Positions 1-8,247 are shown, counted from the stretch's first letter. The stretch is 64,000 nucleotides of DNA from Desulfurella amilsii (GCF_002119425.1 NZ_MDSU01000018.1:518501-582500); one strand, 5' to 3'. Notes: generated from the letters alone by a model not told the origin. Numbers and translations: made by a program.

Positions 1-6
1 CAAAAA

Positions 7-18
7 GCGGGCTTTTTA
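7..18 (+). terminator. Possible right arm of an upstream terminator
   Basis: GCGGGCTTTTT at the left edge looks like the 3' arm and U-tract of an intrinsic terminator whose 5' arm lies outside the window. Only half of the structure can be seen. Confidence 0.3.
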
Positions 19-43
19 TCATCTTTCCCTTGTAAAAATTTGC

Positions 44-72
44 TTGCTTTCATTATATTTGTTTAGTATAAT
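44..72 (+). promoter_or_regulatory. Promoter of the restriction-modification operon
   Basis: TTGCTT (44-49) and a perfect TATAAT (67-72) are 17 bp apart, giving a predicted start near 79. The 17-nt string at 34-50 recurs exactly at the argB promoter (32210-32226), so this resembles a host-type promoter. Confidence 0.7.
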
Positions 73-80
73 AATGAAAG
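47..80. promoter_or_regulatory. 10+10 bp inverted repeat, candidate controller operator
   Basis: CTTTCATTAT (47-56) and ATAATGAAAG (71-80) are perfect inverted repeats with a 14-nt spacer. They overlap the -35 box, the -10 box and the predicted start. The small XRE protein encoded directly downstream is the obvious candidate ligand. Controller proteins of type II systems typically bind such repeats; binding here is inferred. Confidence 0.55.
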
Positions 81-113
81 AAGGAAATATTAACAATTTT
101 ATGGTATCAAAAT

Positions 114-323
114 ATGGAAAATAAGCAAGGTAATAAATTAAGAAAGAAAATCAAAAAGTTGAGAATTGATCTTGGTTTATCTCAAGACAAACTTGCCCAT
201 AAAGCCGGTATACCTTATACGACTTTGACCAAGGTTGAGAGAGGCGTTATTAAAAAGCCTTTGGTATATGTAGTAGCGAAGATTGCAAAAACATTAAATA
301 TTTCAATAGAGAAATTAATATAA
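114..323 (+). CDS. XRE-family HTH regulator, probable R-M controller
   Basis: This 69-residue protein is almost entirely one helix-turn-helix domain (about residues 10-65; the segment LGLSQDKLAHKAGIPYTTLTKVERG is split here as LGLSQDKLAHKAG then IPYTTLTKVERG). Its size and position, 3 nt before a methyltransferase gene, match controller (C) proteins that time expression of type II restriction-modification systems. No good Shine-Dalgarno precedes this ATG; AAGGA at 81-85 is too far away, and a 7-codon out-of-frame ORF starts at 101. The mRNA leader is predicted at about 35 nt. A 34-bp inverted-repeat region in the promoter is the likely binding site. The role as controller is inferred from context; the HTH fold is clear. 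Confidence 0.75.
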   Translation: MENKQGNKLRKKIKKLRIDLGLSQDKLAHKAGIPYTTLTKVERGVIKKPLVYVVAKIAKTLNISIEKLI

Positions 324-326
324 ATT

Positions 327-1184
327 ATGCAAAAACCATACTACAAAAAACCAAGATTTGAATTATATCAAGCTGATTCTTTGGAATTCTTAAAAGAATT
401 TTCGGAGAATTCAGTTAATATGGTTTTTGCTGATCCTCCGTACTTTCTTTCAAGCGGTACATTTACTTGTCAAAACGGAAAAATGGTTAACGTCAAAAAG
501 GGTGATTGGGATTTAAGCAATGGAACAAAAAAGAATTTTGAATTTCATCTTGAATGGATAAAAGCAGCTAGGCGAATTTTGAAGCCTAACGGAACAATTT
601 GGCTTAGCGGTACCTATCATTCTATTTATCAATGTGGTTTTGCTTTGCAACTTGCCGGATATCACATCTTAAATGATATTGCTTGGTTTAAACCAAACGC
701 TTCTCCAAATTTGAGTTGCCGTTTCTTTACTGCTAGTCATGAAACCTTAATATGGGCAAGAAAAGAAAAAAAGGCGAAACACACTTTTAATTACAAAACA
801 ATGGTGGACTGGGAAAATAATTATACAAAAGAGATAAAATGCAGATACTGCGACAAGAAAGATAGATATGAAGTATTACACGAAAAAGGAAAACAGATGA
901 GAAGTGTTTGGGCGATAAATACACCACAAAAAATTGAAAAGAAATTCGGCAAGCATCCAACGCAGAAACCAGAAGAACTTTTAAGGAGAATTGTACTATC
1001 GAGCACAAACAAGGATGATTTAGTTTTCGATCCATTTACTGGAAGCTCAACAACAGGGCTTATTGCTTATTTATATGGTAGAAAATTTATTGGTGTAGAT
1101 ACAGAAAAGAAATACCTTGATTTATCAATTAAAAGATTTGAGGACTTAGAGAAAAATTTAGAAAATAAATTTTCTAGAAAATAA
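327..1184 (+). CDS. DpnA-like adenine-specific DNA methyltransferase (GATC)
   Basis: A 285-residue beta-class DNA methyltransferase. The catalytic motif DPPY is at residues 36-39 and the AdoMet-binding motif (DPFTGSSTTG) lies near residue 235, so the order is catalytic motif, target-recognition region, AdoMet motif. Recognisable segments such as WIKAARRILKPNGTIW, PNLSCRFFT and GKHPTQKPE resemble M.DpnA (M2.DpnII), which methylates adenine in GATC. It should protect host DNA from the nuclease encoded 2 nt downstream. The classical DpnII system also carries a Dam-like alpha-class enzyme (DpnM); none is present here. A small Cys-containing insertion (CRYCDKK) sits in the recognition region. GATC specificity is inferred from family resemblance. 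Confidence 0.88.
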   Translation: MQKPYYKKPRFELYQADSLEFLKEFSENSVNMVFADPPYFLSSGTFTCQNGKMVNVKKGDWDLSNGTKKNFEFHLEWIKAARRILKPNGTIWLSGTYHSIYQCGFALQLAGYHILNDIAWFKPNASPNLSCRFFTASHETLIWARKEKKAKHTFNYKTMVDWENNYTKEIKCRYCDKKDRYEVLHEKGKQMRSVWAINTPQKIEKKFGKHPTQKPEELLRRIVLSSTNKDDLVFDPFTGSSTTGLIAYLYGRKFIGVDTEKKYLDLSIKRFEDLEKNLENKFSRK

Positions 1185-1186
1185 CC

Positions 1187-2116
1187 ATGAAGTTTTTATC
1201 TTTCTACAAAGACATTTTGAAATGCAAAAGTGATGACCAAGTTTTTTATTACCTTATTTCCACTTTAAAACCAAGCAACACTCTTTGGTCTTATTTTGTT
1301 AATTGGGAGAAGGTTTTAAAAAACACCAAAGAAATTGAACTCGCCCTTAATACTTTTAACTACTTAATAGGAAAAGATAATTTCGACGAAGAATTTAAAT
1401 TTTTGCTGAAGGAAAATCCTAATATTATTAAAGTCATTCCTGCTTTAGTGGTAAGAGACGGATCTAACAAAAAGAAATTTAAAATTCTAGTGGATTACAA
1501 AAATAAGAAATTAGTTTATGAAGATTACGATTTTACAAAGAAAGATATCGCCGATGAAGATATAGAGAAATATTTAACTTTTGTAAAAGAAACCCGGATT
1601 AAAGATTTAATTGTAAGTAAGAAGATAAAAAACCTTGTTGATTATATGATTGGTGTTGAAGCAGGGCTTGATAGCAACGGGCGTAAAAATCGTGGCGGAC
1701 ATGCAATGGAAAATATAGTGGAAGTATTTATCAAAGATGTCTGCAAGAATAATAATTTTAGATATTTGAAAGAAGCAAATGCTGAAAAAATAAAAAACGA
1801 ATTTGGTTATGATGTACCAGTTGACAAATCATCTCGTCGTTATGATTTTGTAATAGATAATGGAGAGAAATTATTTATTATTGAGACAAATTTTTATGGT
1901 GGCGGTGGTTCGAAATTAAAATCCACTGCCGGCGAATATAGAAATTTATTCGATGTTTTAAAGGGGGATTACAATTTTTTTTGGATCACCGATGGTATGG
2001 GTTGGAAGATAACGGCAAAGCCATTACGAGAAACTTTTGATCATAATGATTATCTCTTTAATTTAGCAATGTTAGAAAAAGGTATTTTGGAATTTATATT
2101 AAAGCAGATTAAATAA
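1187..2116 (+). CDS. DpnII/MboI-family type II restriction endonuclease
   Basis: A 309-residue protein closely resembling R.DpnII, which cuts unmethylated GATC. Diagnostic segments include VEAGLDSNGRKNRGGHAMEN (about residues 161-180, where DpnII has a near-identical block), RRYDFVI followed by the IIETNFYGGGGSKL strand (about 217-245; the PD-(D/E)xK-type active-site region), and FFWITDGMGW. It is 20 residues longer than DpnII, mostly at the N terminus. It begins 2 nt after the methyltransferase stop and is presumably co-transcribed with it. The gene looks intact, with no frameshift. No terminator with a U-tract follows; the next 250 bp are a GC-rich foreign-looking stretch. Confidence 0.9.
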   Translation: MKFLSFYKDILKCKSDDQVFYYLISTLKPSNTLWSYFVNWEKVLKNTKEIELALNTFNYLIGKDNFDEEFKFLLKENPNIIKVIPALVVRDGSNKKKFKILVDYKNKKLVYEDYDFTKKDIADEDIEKYLTFVKETRIKDLIVSKKIKNLVDYMIGVEAGLDSNGRKNRGGHAMENIVEVFIKDVCKNNNFRYLKEANAEKIKNEFGYDVPVDKSSRRYDFVIDNGEKLFIIETNFYGGGGSKLKSTAGEYRNLFDVLKGDYNFFWITDGMGWKITAKPLRETFDHNDYLFNLAMLEKGILEFILKQIK

Positions 2117-2340
2117 TAAAAAGAATTTGCCGTCAAGATCGGCAAAGCCGAGCAATCCGCCCTTGGCGGATTAGAAAAACTTGAAATCCCAATCCGAAAA
2201 AGTCGCCTTCCGTGGGGCTGGGCGGCACCCCCACCCCCACTTCCGCTCGCCCACACGAGTTTTATCGGTTTTGGGCGAAATCGGTTCGATTTTTTTCGAA
2301 CAGGCACCGCCAAATTTGTTTCTTATTTAATTTGATTTTT
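2117..2340. other. GC-rich non-coding scar with several short inverted repeats
   Basis: This gap is strikingly richer in G+C than everything around it, especially 2180-2275, which has C-runs (CACCCCCACCCCCAC). It holds inverted repeats TTGCCG/CGGCAA (2127-2145), TCGGC/GCCGA (2139-2151), an 8-bp perfect pair (2154-2172), and GTTCGA-T6-TCGAAC (2284-2301). ATCGGTT occurs twice. No convincing gene is seen in either strand. It is probably foreign sequence brought in with the R-M genes. Confidence 0.6.
2154..2172. repeat. 8-bp perfect hairpin after the endonuclease gene
   Basis: AATCCGCC-CTT-GGCGGATT can form a tight stem-loop 37 nt past the restriction gene stop. It is not followed by a T-run, so it is at best a processing or stabilising structure rather than a normal intrinsic terminator. 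Confidence 0.5.
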
Positions 2341-2378
2341 TCGTATATTGTGTTATCTTTACAAGGAGGAAGTGCTCA

Positions 2379-2657
2379 ATGTTTAATGCTAATATAAACG
2401 CAATCCAAAACACTTTGTTAAAACAAACAATTGTAACCCAAAATGTAGCTAATCTAAACACAAAAGGATATCAAGAAATAGATTTAAATAATAAGAATAC
2501 TGCTTACGCACAAACTTCAAAAAGCACTCCAAACAATGTAAATTTAGCAAGTCAACTAGTGTATTCTAATCTTAATGCAATTGGTTTAAAAGCAAATGTT
2601 GATGTTTTAAAATCACAAAACAAAATGCTTGGATATCTTTTAGATATGAATATTTAA
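2379..2657 (+). CDS. Miniature flagellar rod-like protein (FlgB/FlgC type)
   Basis: This 92-residue protein has the N-terminal signature of axial flagellar proteins (NVANLNTKGYQEID, about residues 23-36; family form is ANxxTxGY). Its C-terminal helix, LKSQNKMLGYLLDMNI, resembles the end of FlgC-type rod proteins. The central domain of a full rod protein (about 130-140 residues in total) is reduced to a short Asn/Ser-rich linker. The start is fixed by AAGGAGGA at 2363-2370, 8 nt before ATG. No other flagellar gene is in the window. It could be an accessory rod component or a decayed paralogue; it lies just outside the foreign GC-rich scar, so it probably marks the resumption of host sequence. 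Confidence 0.65.
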   Translation: MFNANINAIQNTLLKQTIVTQNVANLNTKGYQEIDLNNKNTAYAQTSKSTPNNVNLASQLVYSNLNAIGLKANVDVLKSQNKMLGYLLDMNI

Positions 2658-2661
2658 ACTG

Positions 2662-3537
2662 ATGGTATACATATACTTTGCATTATTGGTAGTTATCTGG
2701 TCTTATTCCTGGGTTGTAGCTAAGGTTGCTTTGGAATTTACTAGCCCTATCGCGTTTTCCCTCTTAAGAACAATTGTTGGCACATTGGCAATATTTTTAT
2801 TCATTGTATCAATAAAAAAAATTCACAAACTAAAAGAACCCCTTCTTGTTGCACTGCTTGGTTTAACACAAACAACTGGTTTTTTTATTTTTGCTAATTT
2901 ATCTTTGGTTTCAGGTGGTGCTGGAAAAGTTTCACTGCTTATCTATACAATGCCATTTTGGTCTATAATTTTTGCAAATATTATCTTAAAAGAAACAGTT
3001 AGTAGAGCTCAAAAAATTGCTATTGTTGGCTCTTTTTTGGGTCTTGTATTTATCGTGGAACCATGGAACCTGCAAAGTAATTTTCTGAGCGATTTTTTTG
3101 CACTATTAAGTGCCGTTTCTTGGGCAATTAGCATTACTATTGCAAAGATTATACTTAATAAACAAAAAATGAACGTGCTTAGTCTTAATTCTTACCAAAT
3201 GCTTTTTGGTTTTATCGGCATTTTAATATGCTATATATTTATACCACAGCAAAAAGAAACTATCTTTTCTTCTTATCTAATATTTGCGGTTTTATATGCT
3301 GGTATCGTTGCTACAGCGCTGGGGTGGTTTTTGTGGTTATATGTATTAGAAAAAATGAAAGTAAATATTGCTAGTCTTAGTTCTCTTACCGTGCCTATTC
3401 TAACAATTTTGGAGTCATGGTTTCAGCTAGGCGAAAAACCTGATGTATTTGAAATTTGCGGTATAGTTTTGATTGCGCTGTCTTTGCTGCTAATTTATTT
3501 AGATGCTACGTTTAAAGTAAACAAAGTGGCTACTTAA
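2662..3537 (+). CDS. EamA/DMT-superfamily transporter
   Basis: A 291-residue membrane protein with about ten hydrophobic segments arranged as two EamA repeats. The first half opens with VVIWSYSWVVAKVAL and the second contains LLSAVSWAISITIAKI, both typical of the drug/metabolite transporter superfamily. Such proteins export metabolites or amino acids from the cytoplasm; the substrate cannot be read from sequence. It starts 4 nt after the flagellar-like gene and is probably co-transcribed with it. The 5' arm of a strong terminator hairpin lies within its last codons. Confidence 0.85.
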   Translation: MVYIYFALLVVIWSYSWVVAKVALEFTSPIAFSLLRTIVGTLAIFLFIVSIKKIHKLKEPLLVALLGLTQTTGFFIFANLSLVSGGAGKVSLLIYTMPFWSIIFANIILKETVSRAQKIAIVGSFLGLVFIVEPWNLQSNFLSDFFALLSAVSWAISITIAKIILNKQKMNVLSLNSYQMLFGFIGILICYIFIPQQKETIFSSYLIFAVLYAGIVATALGWFLWLYVLEKMKVNIASLSSLTVPILTILESWFQLGEKPDVFEICGIVLIALSLLLIYLDATFKVNKVAT

Positions 3538-3558
3538 AAAGCAGCCACTTTGCATTTT
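3522..3558. terminator. Intrinsic terminator between convergent genes
   Basis: CAAAGTGGCT (3522-3531) pairs perfectly with AGCCACTTTG (3543-3552), giving a 10-bp stem and an 11-nt loop, followed by CATTTTTA. It overlaps the end of the EamA gene. It may also serve the minus-strand nrfD-like gene, where the exit side reads TTTACTTT. Confidence 0.8.
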
Positions 3559-4739
3559 TAATGGGATGATTCTTCAGCTTCTACATCTTGAGCAAATTTT
3601 TTGTTTAGTATCCTATCACCAATTAAATAAAGCAGTCCTGCAACGCCAAGTGCGCTTATAAAAAGACTAATTTCTGATAAGGATGGCGTGTAGTTTACAT
3701 AGAAAATTTTATCGTAATACACGCTATTTACTGGCACCAATTGGCCTGCGACAATTGTATTGTACCTTTCAAAAAATATACCAATTATAACCAGTATAGC
3801 AGCAATCAGTGCTCCAACATTTGATGGTTTTTTGATAAGCATAAAAAATGGCACAATTAACCCTAAAAGTATCTGGAAGAACCAGAAATTAAACGATAAT
3901 TTACCCCATAATAAAGCCATAGCTGCGCCAGCTACTTCTGGTTGGTAAGCATAAAGGGCTGTTCCAAATCTCCAGCCGGTAAAAAACATCATTCCCAAAA
4001 CAACAAAGAATAATGTTCTTCCCAATATATTTGATATACTAGATAACTTTTCTTGTAAAGCTGGCACCAACCTTTTTGTAAAGTAGCACAAAATAAGTCC
4101 AAAACCAGCACCTAAACCTAAAGCGGAAAGTATAAAAAAGATTGGAATATATGCACCAAACCAAAACGGCCTTGAAATATTTGCTGCAAAAACAAAACCC
4201 ATATTGCTGTATGCGCTGATTCCTATTAAAAAGCTAATAATTGCAATTGGTAGCAACCATTTATGGTTTTTTGTAAAAATAAGGTAAATTTCAATGATGA
4301 TTATAGGAAGTTCTAAAGCATAAAGCGTTGACATCCACCAAATAGCACTTTCTATATGAGGCGGAAAAAAGTTAATTACAAATCGCATAATCTGTAATTT
4401 AAAAGGCCCACCTAAATCCCAAAAGATTACATAAAATCCACCCAAGAGTGCTGTTAGAGCAAGTAAAATTAATTTTCGCTCCATTAATTGCACATGCTTT
4501 AAACCAAACAAATGACACATAATAACTAGCAAAGATAAACCTGTAGTAATACCAACCAAAAATGAATATCCAATAATTAACAAACCCCACGAGACATACC
4601 TTGTAACGCCATAACTAGACTCCTGACCGTAAAAAAATACATGCGCCATTCCATACAAACCTATAGCGGCCATTACAAAAAACAAAATAGTCCAGCTGTC
4701 CACTAAAGGCTTTCCTGCTACCTCTGAGCCACTCCTCAT
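3558..4739 (-). CDS. NrfD/PsrC-family respiratory membrane subunit, orphan
   Basis: A 393-residue polytopic protein with about ten membrane segments. It belongs to the NrfD/PsrC/HybB-type quinone-interacting subunits of polysulfide, nitrite and related reductases; VDSWTILFFVMAAIGLYG, VSWGLLIIGYSFLVGITTG and the conserved aromatic/charged spacing in the middle fit this family. It would anchor a reductase and exchange electrons with menaquinone in the inner membrane. No molybdopterin or Fe-S partner gene is adjacent, which is unusual, since these subunits normally sit in psrABC-type operons. Start: AAGGAGG (4744-4750) lies 4 nt before the ATG. Substrate unknown; a sulfur-respiration role is plausible for the inferred host. 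Confidence 0.8.
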   Translation of the reverse strand: MRSGSEVAGKPLVDSWTILFFVMAAIGLYGMAHVFFYGQESSYGVTRYVSWGLLIIGYSFLVGITTGLSLLVIMCHLFGLKHVQLMERKLILLALTALLGGFYVIFWDLGGPFKLQIMRFVINFFPPHIESAIWWMSTLYALELPIIIIEIYLIFTKNHKWLLPIAIISFLIGISAYSNMGFVFAANISRPFWFGAYIPIFFILSALGLGAGFGLILCYFTKRLVPALQEKLSSISNILGRTLFFVVLGMMFFTGWRFGTALYAYQPEVAGAAMALLWGKLSFNFWFFQILLGLIVPFFMLIKKPSNVGALIAAILVIIGIFFERYNTIVAGQLVPVNSVYYDKIFYVNYTPSLSEISLFISALGVAGLLYLIGDRILNKKFAQDVEAEESSH

Positions 4740-4888
4740 AAAACCTCCTTACACATGAAAAAACAAACACTTCTAACTTATTTTTAGACAATCTCAATTA
4801 ATCTTTTCTAGCAACCTGTGCATATTTTAATATTTTATATTTTTTTGTCAATTAAATTTTGCCCTGTTTATTTTTTATAAACAAAGGT

Positions 4889-5143
4889 TTATTTTGTTAA
4901 TGCGCCTGCTGCAGCCCCAAGACCAGCTCCTACTGCTGCCCCTACTGCAGCTCCTGCTGCTGGGCTTCCTGCTGTTAAACCGCCCACTACTGCACCGCCT
5001 ACTGCACCAATGCCTGCACCGCTTAAAACTCGCTGCTGCGTAGGTGTCATAGTTGAGCAACTACTCAATGTTGCAATACAAAACACAACAGCTATACCTT
5101 TTATAACTGACTTTTTCAAGTTGATTGACAATACTTTAGACAT
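4889..5143 (-). CDS. Glycine-zipper lipoprotein
   Basis: This 84-residue protein has a lipoprotein signal: a positively charged start, a hydrophobic core and the lipobox LSSC with the modified Cys near residue 29. The mature part is a glycine zipper made of repeated GAxxGA/GGAxxGG steps (about residues 41-81), as in YMGG/OmpA-linked glycine-zipper proteins that insert in or decorate the outer membrane. GGAGGG sits 4 nt before the ATG. It is monocistronic with its own promoter (5175-5202). Exact function unknown. Confidence 0.75.
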   Translation of the reverse strand: MSKVLSINLKKSVIKGIAVVFCIATLSSCSTMTPTQQRVLSGAGIGAVGGAVVGGLTAGSPAAGAAVGAAVGAGLGAAAGALTK

Positions 5144-5174
5144 ATGCCCTCCTTTTTTTAAACAATCGTTCTTT

Positions 5175-5202
5175 ATTTTATACTTTTACGATTTATTATC
5201 AA
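5175..5202 (-). promoter_or_regulatory. Promoter of the glycine-zipper lipoprotein gene
   Basis: On the minus strand TTGATA (5197-5202) and TAAAAT (5175-5180) are 16 bp apart, putting the start about 25 nt before the start codon. Confidence 0.5.
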
Positions 5203-5219
5203 GTGTGTATTTTTTGTAA

Positions 5220-5663
5220 CTATAAATCTTTGAAAGCCCTTTCTTTTTCAAGGTTCAACTCTCTTTCTTTTAAGGTTCGTCTTTTATCATAGAGTTTTTT
5301 GCCTTTTGCTAAAGCTAGCTCAACTTTAATAAGACCATTTTTCGTGTAAACTTTTGTGGGAATTAAAGTAAAACCCTTTTCTTTTGTTTTACCTACTAAT
5401 TTAGCAATTTCTCTTTTGCGCAAAAGCAATTTTTTTGGTCTTAGAGGCGCATGGTTAAATTTTTCACTGGCAAATTTGTAAGGACTGATATGAAAATTAT
5501 ACAACCATACTTCACCATTTTCTATATCTGCATAAGAATCTCTTAGGTTGGCATTGCCCATTTTGATAGACTTTACTTCAGTACCTAAAAGTGCAATGCC
5601 TACTTCAAAAGTTTCTAAGATTTCATAATCATGACGCGCTTTTCTATTTAATATCTGGCTCAT
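5220..5663 (-). CDS. smpB: SsrA-binding protein SmpB
   Basis: This 147-residue protein is the tmRNA partner that delivers SsrA RNA to stalled ribosomes. It shows the family signature throughout: [39 protein letters not shown], the FxxSPYKFAS region and a basic C-terminal tail ([16 protein letters not shown]) that enters the mRNA channel. Length is normal (about 150). It is the last gene of the pilM-N-O-P-Q cluster and overlaps the pilQ stop by 4 nt, so it is translationally coupled to a pilus secretin, an uncommon pairing. Confidence 0.96.
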   Translation of the reverse strand: MSQILNRKARHDYEILETFEVGIALLGTEVKSIKMGNANLRDSYADIENGEVWLYNFHISPYKFASEKFNHAPLRPKKLLLRKREIAKLVGKTKEKGFTLIPTKVYTKNGLIKVELALAKGKKLYDKRRTLKERELNLEKERAFKDL

Positions 5664-7816
5664 AGTATCTTTGGTGTTATAAAAATATAAAGTTCATTTT
5701 CTGGTTTTGTGATTTGCTGTGATTTAAACAACCACCCCAAAATGGGTATACTCTTTAAAAATGGTACACCATTCTCGCTTTTAGATGTAGCAGTCACGTA
5801 TACACCACCTATTGCAATAGTCTGACCATTTTTTACAATGACCGTTGAAGTTACAGTATTTTTCATAATTATTATTTCGCCATTTGGAGCTGTTCCACCC
5901 TGAGAATCATCTTTAATATCAAGCTTCATAATGATATCACCGTTGTTTGTAATATGCGGTGTAACCTTTAGAGATAAAACTGCATCTTTAAAGCTTGTGC
6001 TTTGCGTACCTGTAGTTGTAATAGTGGTATATGGAATTTCTTGGCCACTTTCTACTGTAGCTTCCTGATTATCTAAAGTTATAATCTTTGGAGAGGATAA
6101 AGTTTTTGAGTAGCTGTTCATCTCAGCAAGTGATAGTTTCAAATCTAAATTATAATTTGCCATAACATTTCCAACCATTAAGGAGAAGTTCCCAGAAGGG
6201 TTTGCAGTAGGTGCAGGTGTATTAACAACATAATTGCTATTTGCAAATGCATTGTTAACAGAAAAACCACCTGTGTTAATACCCCCGCTTGATGCTGTAC
6301 TTGGAGCATTAACAGACAATGGAAGTGTAGCACCACCTATTGCCATATAAGAATTTTGGCCAAAAGCTTTTTGAGCATAGTTTCCACCCCACTGAATGCC
6401 TAAGTCTCTCTCATACTTTTTGCTAACGATAACAATTTTTGCACTAATTTCTATCTCGCGTTTTTTCATATCGATAGCTTTTACTATGTTTTCAATTTTT
6501 TGAATGTTTTGTTTTGTATCATAGCATATGATTGAATTATTAACTTTATCTGCAACAACGAAACCAATGCTTTCTTTTTGCTTATTATATACCAACGAAT
6601 CAATAATGTTTTTAGCATAATCTGGGTCTATATAATTAAGTTTAATAATTTTGGCTATTGCATCGTTTTTTCTTTCTAGGTTTTGCTGCACCGCAAGAGC
6701 TTCTAATTGTTCTTTAGTAAGCTTTGTTGCTTCAGATGCACTATTTATTAACAAAACATTTCCTTGTCTTTGCACAACAAGACCCTGCTGCTTAGCAATT
6801 AAATCTAGCGCTTCATCCCATGGTATATTCATTAAACGCATGGTTATTTTGCCTTTAACGGAGCCACCAATCATAACATCCAAATTTGCAGTAGCAGCTA
6901 TTACCCTTAAAACATCCTGCAAATCGGCATCACGTACATCAAATGAAATTTTTTTACCAACAAATCTTGTATTTTCTTCTTTCGATACAATATTCAAATT
7001 TTCAACTGATTGACTTGGTGATAAAACAACAAATATTGATTTATCTGTGCTGGATATTGCATCAATATGAGCATTGTTTGTAAGTATTTTTATATTATAA
7101 TCGTTTTTTTCAATGCTCGTTGTGATATTTTCAACTAGCTTTGATGTATTAGAAATAACTGGCTTCGAAGGTCCAACATTCTTTATACTAATTAAAATAT
7201 TCCCATTTTCGTTTTTAACTTCGTAAACGGGTTTTTTAGTTGTTGTTATGCTAAGCTGAGTTTTATCTTTTAATGCACCTGCAGTTATGGATTCTATTGT
7301 ATTTTTGTTAGAAACAGTTTCATTGCTGGTTATAACAGTATTGTCTTTTGAAGCATTTAAACTTGCTTGTGCAGGTTCTTGAGTTAATGGTTGGGGTTTT
7401 GGATTTTCTTTATTTGCTTGTTGTGCGGAATATTTGTTAAAAACTACCGTAATCGTGTTATTATTTCTATCAATTTGATATTGAGCGCTTTTTTTAATAT
7501 TAAAAACTACCCTCAAGCCAATATTTCTGTCTTTGTGTAACGCTAGCTTGATTAAATTTACAGCATCAGAATCTTTTGCAAGGATAAAGGAAGGTATATC
7601 TGGGTTATAAGACTTTATGCCAAGGATATCTATAGCTACAACCTTTGAGTTATCTTTATCCAGCGTAAATGTCCTATAAAACATATAGCCATTGCCTTTA
7701 ATAATGCATTTATTATTCTCAAAAGTAAGTGACTCAACATTTGTTGCTCTTTGAAGGGCATAAGAATAATTTATAGCAATTAAAAACAAAATAATACTGA
7801 AAAAATATTTTTTCAT
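5660..7816 (-). CDS. pilQ: Type IV pilus secretin PilQ
   Basis: A 718-residue outer-membrane secretin through which the pilus fibre exits. A signal peptide (about residues 1-20) is followed by AMIN-type domains that bind peptidoglycan (about 25-130 and 175-275), an STN/N0 domain ([20 protein letters not shown], about 292-360), an N1/NolW domain ([20 protein letters not shown], about 388-450), and the C-terminal secretin core ending in [10 protein letters not shown]. The core has the diagnostic [14 protein letters not shown] segment. A Ser/Asn/Gly-rich stretch (about 480-550) interrupts the core start. Length is in the usual range. It overlaps pilP and smpB by 4 nt each. Confidence 0.95.
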   Translation of the reverse strand: MKKYFFSIILFLIAINYSYALQRATNVESLTFENNKCIIKGNGYMFYRTFTLDKDNSKVVAIDILGIKSYNPDIPSFILAKDSDAVNLIKLALHKDRNIGLRVVFNIKKSAQYQIDRNNNTITVVFNKYSAQQANKENPKPQPLTQEPAQASLNASKDNTVITSNETVSNKNTIESITAGALKDKTQLSITTTKKPVYEVKNENGNILISIKNVGPSKPVISNTSKLVENITTSIEKNDYNIKILTNNAHIDAISSTDKSIFVVLSPSQSVENLNIVSKEENTRFVGKKISFDVRDADLQDVLRVIAATANLDVMIGGSVKGKITMRLMNIPWDEALDLIAKQQGLVVQRQGNVLLINSASEATKLTKEQLEALAVQQNLERKNDAIAKIIKLNYIDPDYAKNIIDSLVYNKQKESIGFVVADKVNNSIICYDTKQNIQKIENIVKAIDMKKREIEISAKIVIVSKKYERDLGIQWGGNYAQKAFGQNSYMAIGGATLPLSVNAPSTASSGGINTGGFSVNNAFANSNYVVNTPAPTANPSGNFSLMVGNVMANYNLDLKLSLAEMNSYSKTLSSPKIITLDNQEATVESGQEIPYTTITTTGTQSTSFKDAVLSLKVTPHITNNGDIIMKLDIKDDSQGGTAPNGEIIIMKNTVTSTVIVKNGQTIAIGGVYVTATSKSENGVPFLKSIPILGWLFKSQQITKPENELYIFITPKIL

Positions 7817-8247
7817 GGCTTAACCTCATTAGAAAGGATTTTATTAGGTGTATTCAGCATGTTTTTGCTTGTGTCAGTCGAGTTTTTTGATTGAGCAACA
7901 ATGTTGTTTGGGTTTTTTAGTGAAATTTCTTTTATGCCGCCTGGCGTTTTTAGTAAGACTTTATTTGGCATTATTTTTAGCACCTGAGTTTGGCCTATTT
8001 TAGAACCTTGCTTTACCACATACACGATACCATTATTGTCTTCAAGTAAAGCACCTTCTAAGCCACCCCAAATCACCATTTTAAGCGTAAAATCTGAACC
8101 TGGAGATACAGAAAACTTATTAGATGGCTTTGAAGGTACACTTTGCGTTTTAACAAGTGGAGCAAAAGGGTCTCTTTGAACATTAAAGGCAAACACATTC
8201 GACACCATAATGCTAAGAAAAATGATCACTACGCTTAGTTTTTTCAT
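7813..8247 (-). CDS. pilP: Pilus assembly protein PilP
   Basis: This 144-residue periplasmic protein bridges the inner-membrane PilN/PilO complex and the PilQ secretin. It has the family mark RDPFAP (about residues 25-30) and a small beta domain (LKMVIWGGLEGALLEDN, then VKQGSKIG). PilP is classically a lipoprotein, but here the signal peptide ends in SNVFAF with no cysteine, so it is probably cleaved by signal peptidase I or remains anchored. The last 30 residues are Asn/Ser-rich and probably disordered. It overlaps both neighbours by 4 nt in the pilMNOPQ operon. Confidence 0.9.
   Translation of the reverse strand: MKKLSVVIIFLSIMVSNVFAFNVQRDPFAPLVKTQSVPSKPSNKFSVSPGSDFTLKMVIWGGLEGALLEDNNGIVYVVKQGSKIGQTQVLKIMPNKVLLKTPGGIKEISLKNPNNIVAQSKNSTDTSKNMLNTPNKILSNEVKP

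Noticed and set aside
2050..2397. Open frames on both strands of the GC-rich scar (2212-2397 plus, 2050-2313 minus)
   Set aside because: They are low-complexity Pro/Arg-rich frames created by C-rich DNA, and they run into neighbouring genes without ribosome-binding sites.
4740..4888. Possible terminator ATAAAC/GTTTAT downstream of the lipoprotein gene
   Set aside because: The stem is only 6 bp, AT-only except one pair, and the minus-strand exit is A-rich, not T-rich.
4875..5060. Ser/Arg-rich open frame antiparallel in frame to the glycine-zipper gene
   Set aside because: It is a shadow of the repetitive Gly/Ala codons of the lipoprotein gene, which has a signal peptide and a strong SD.
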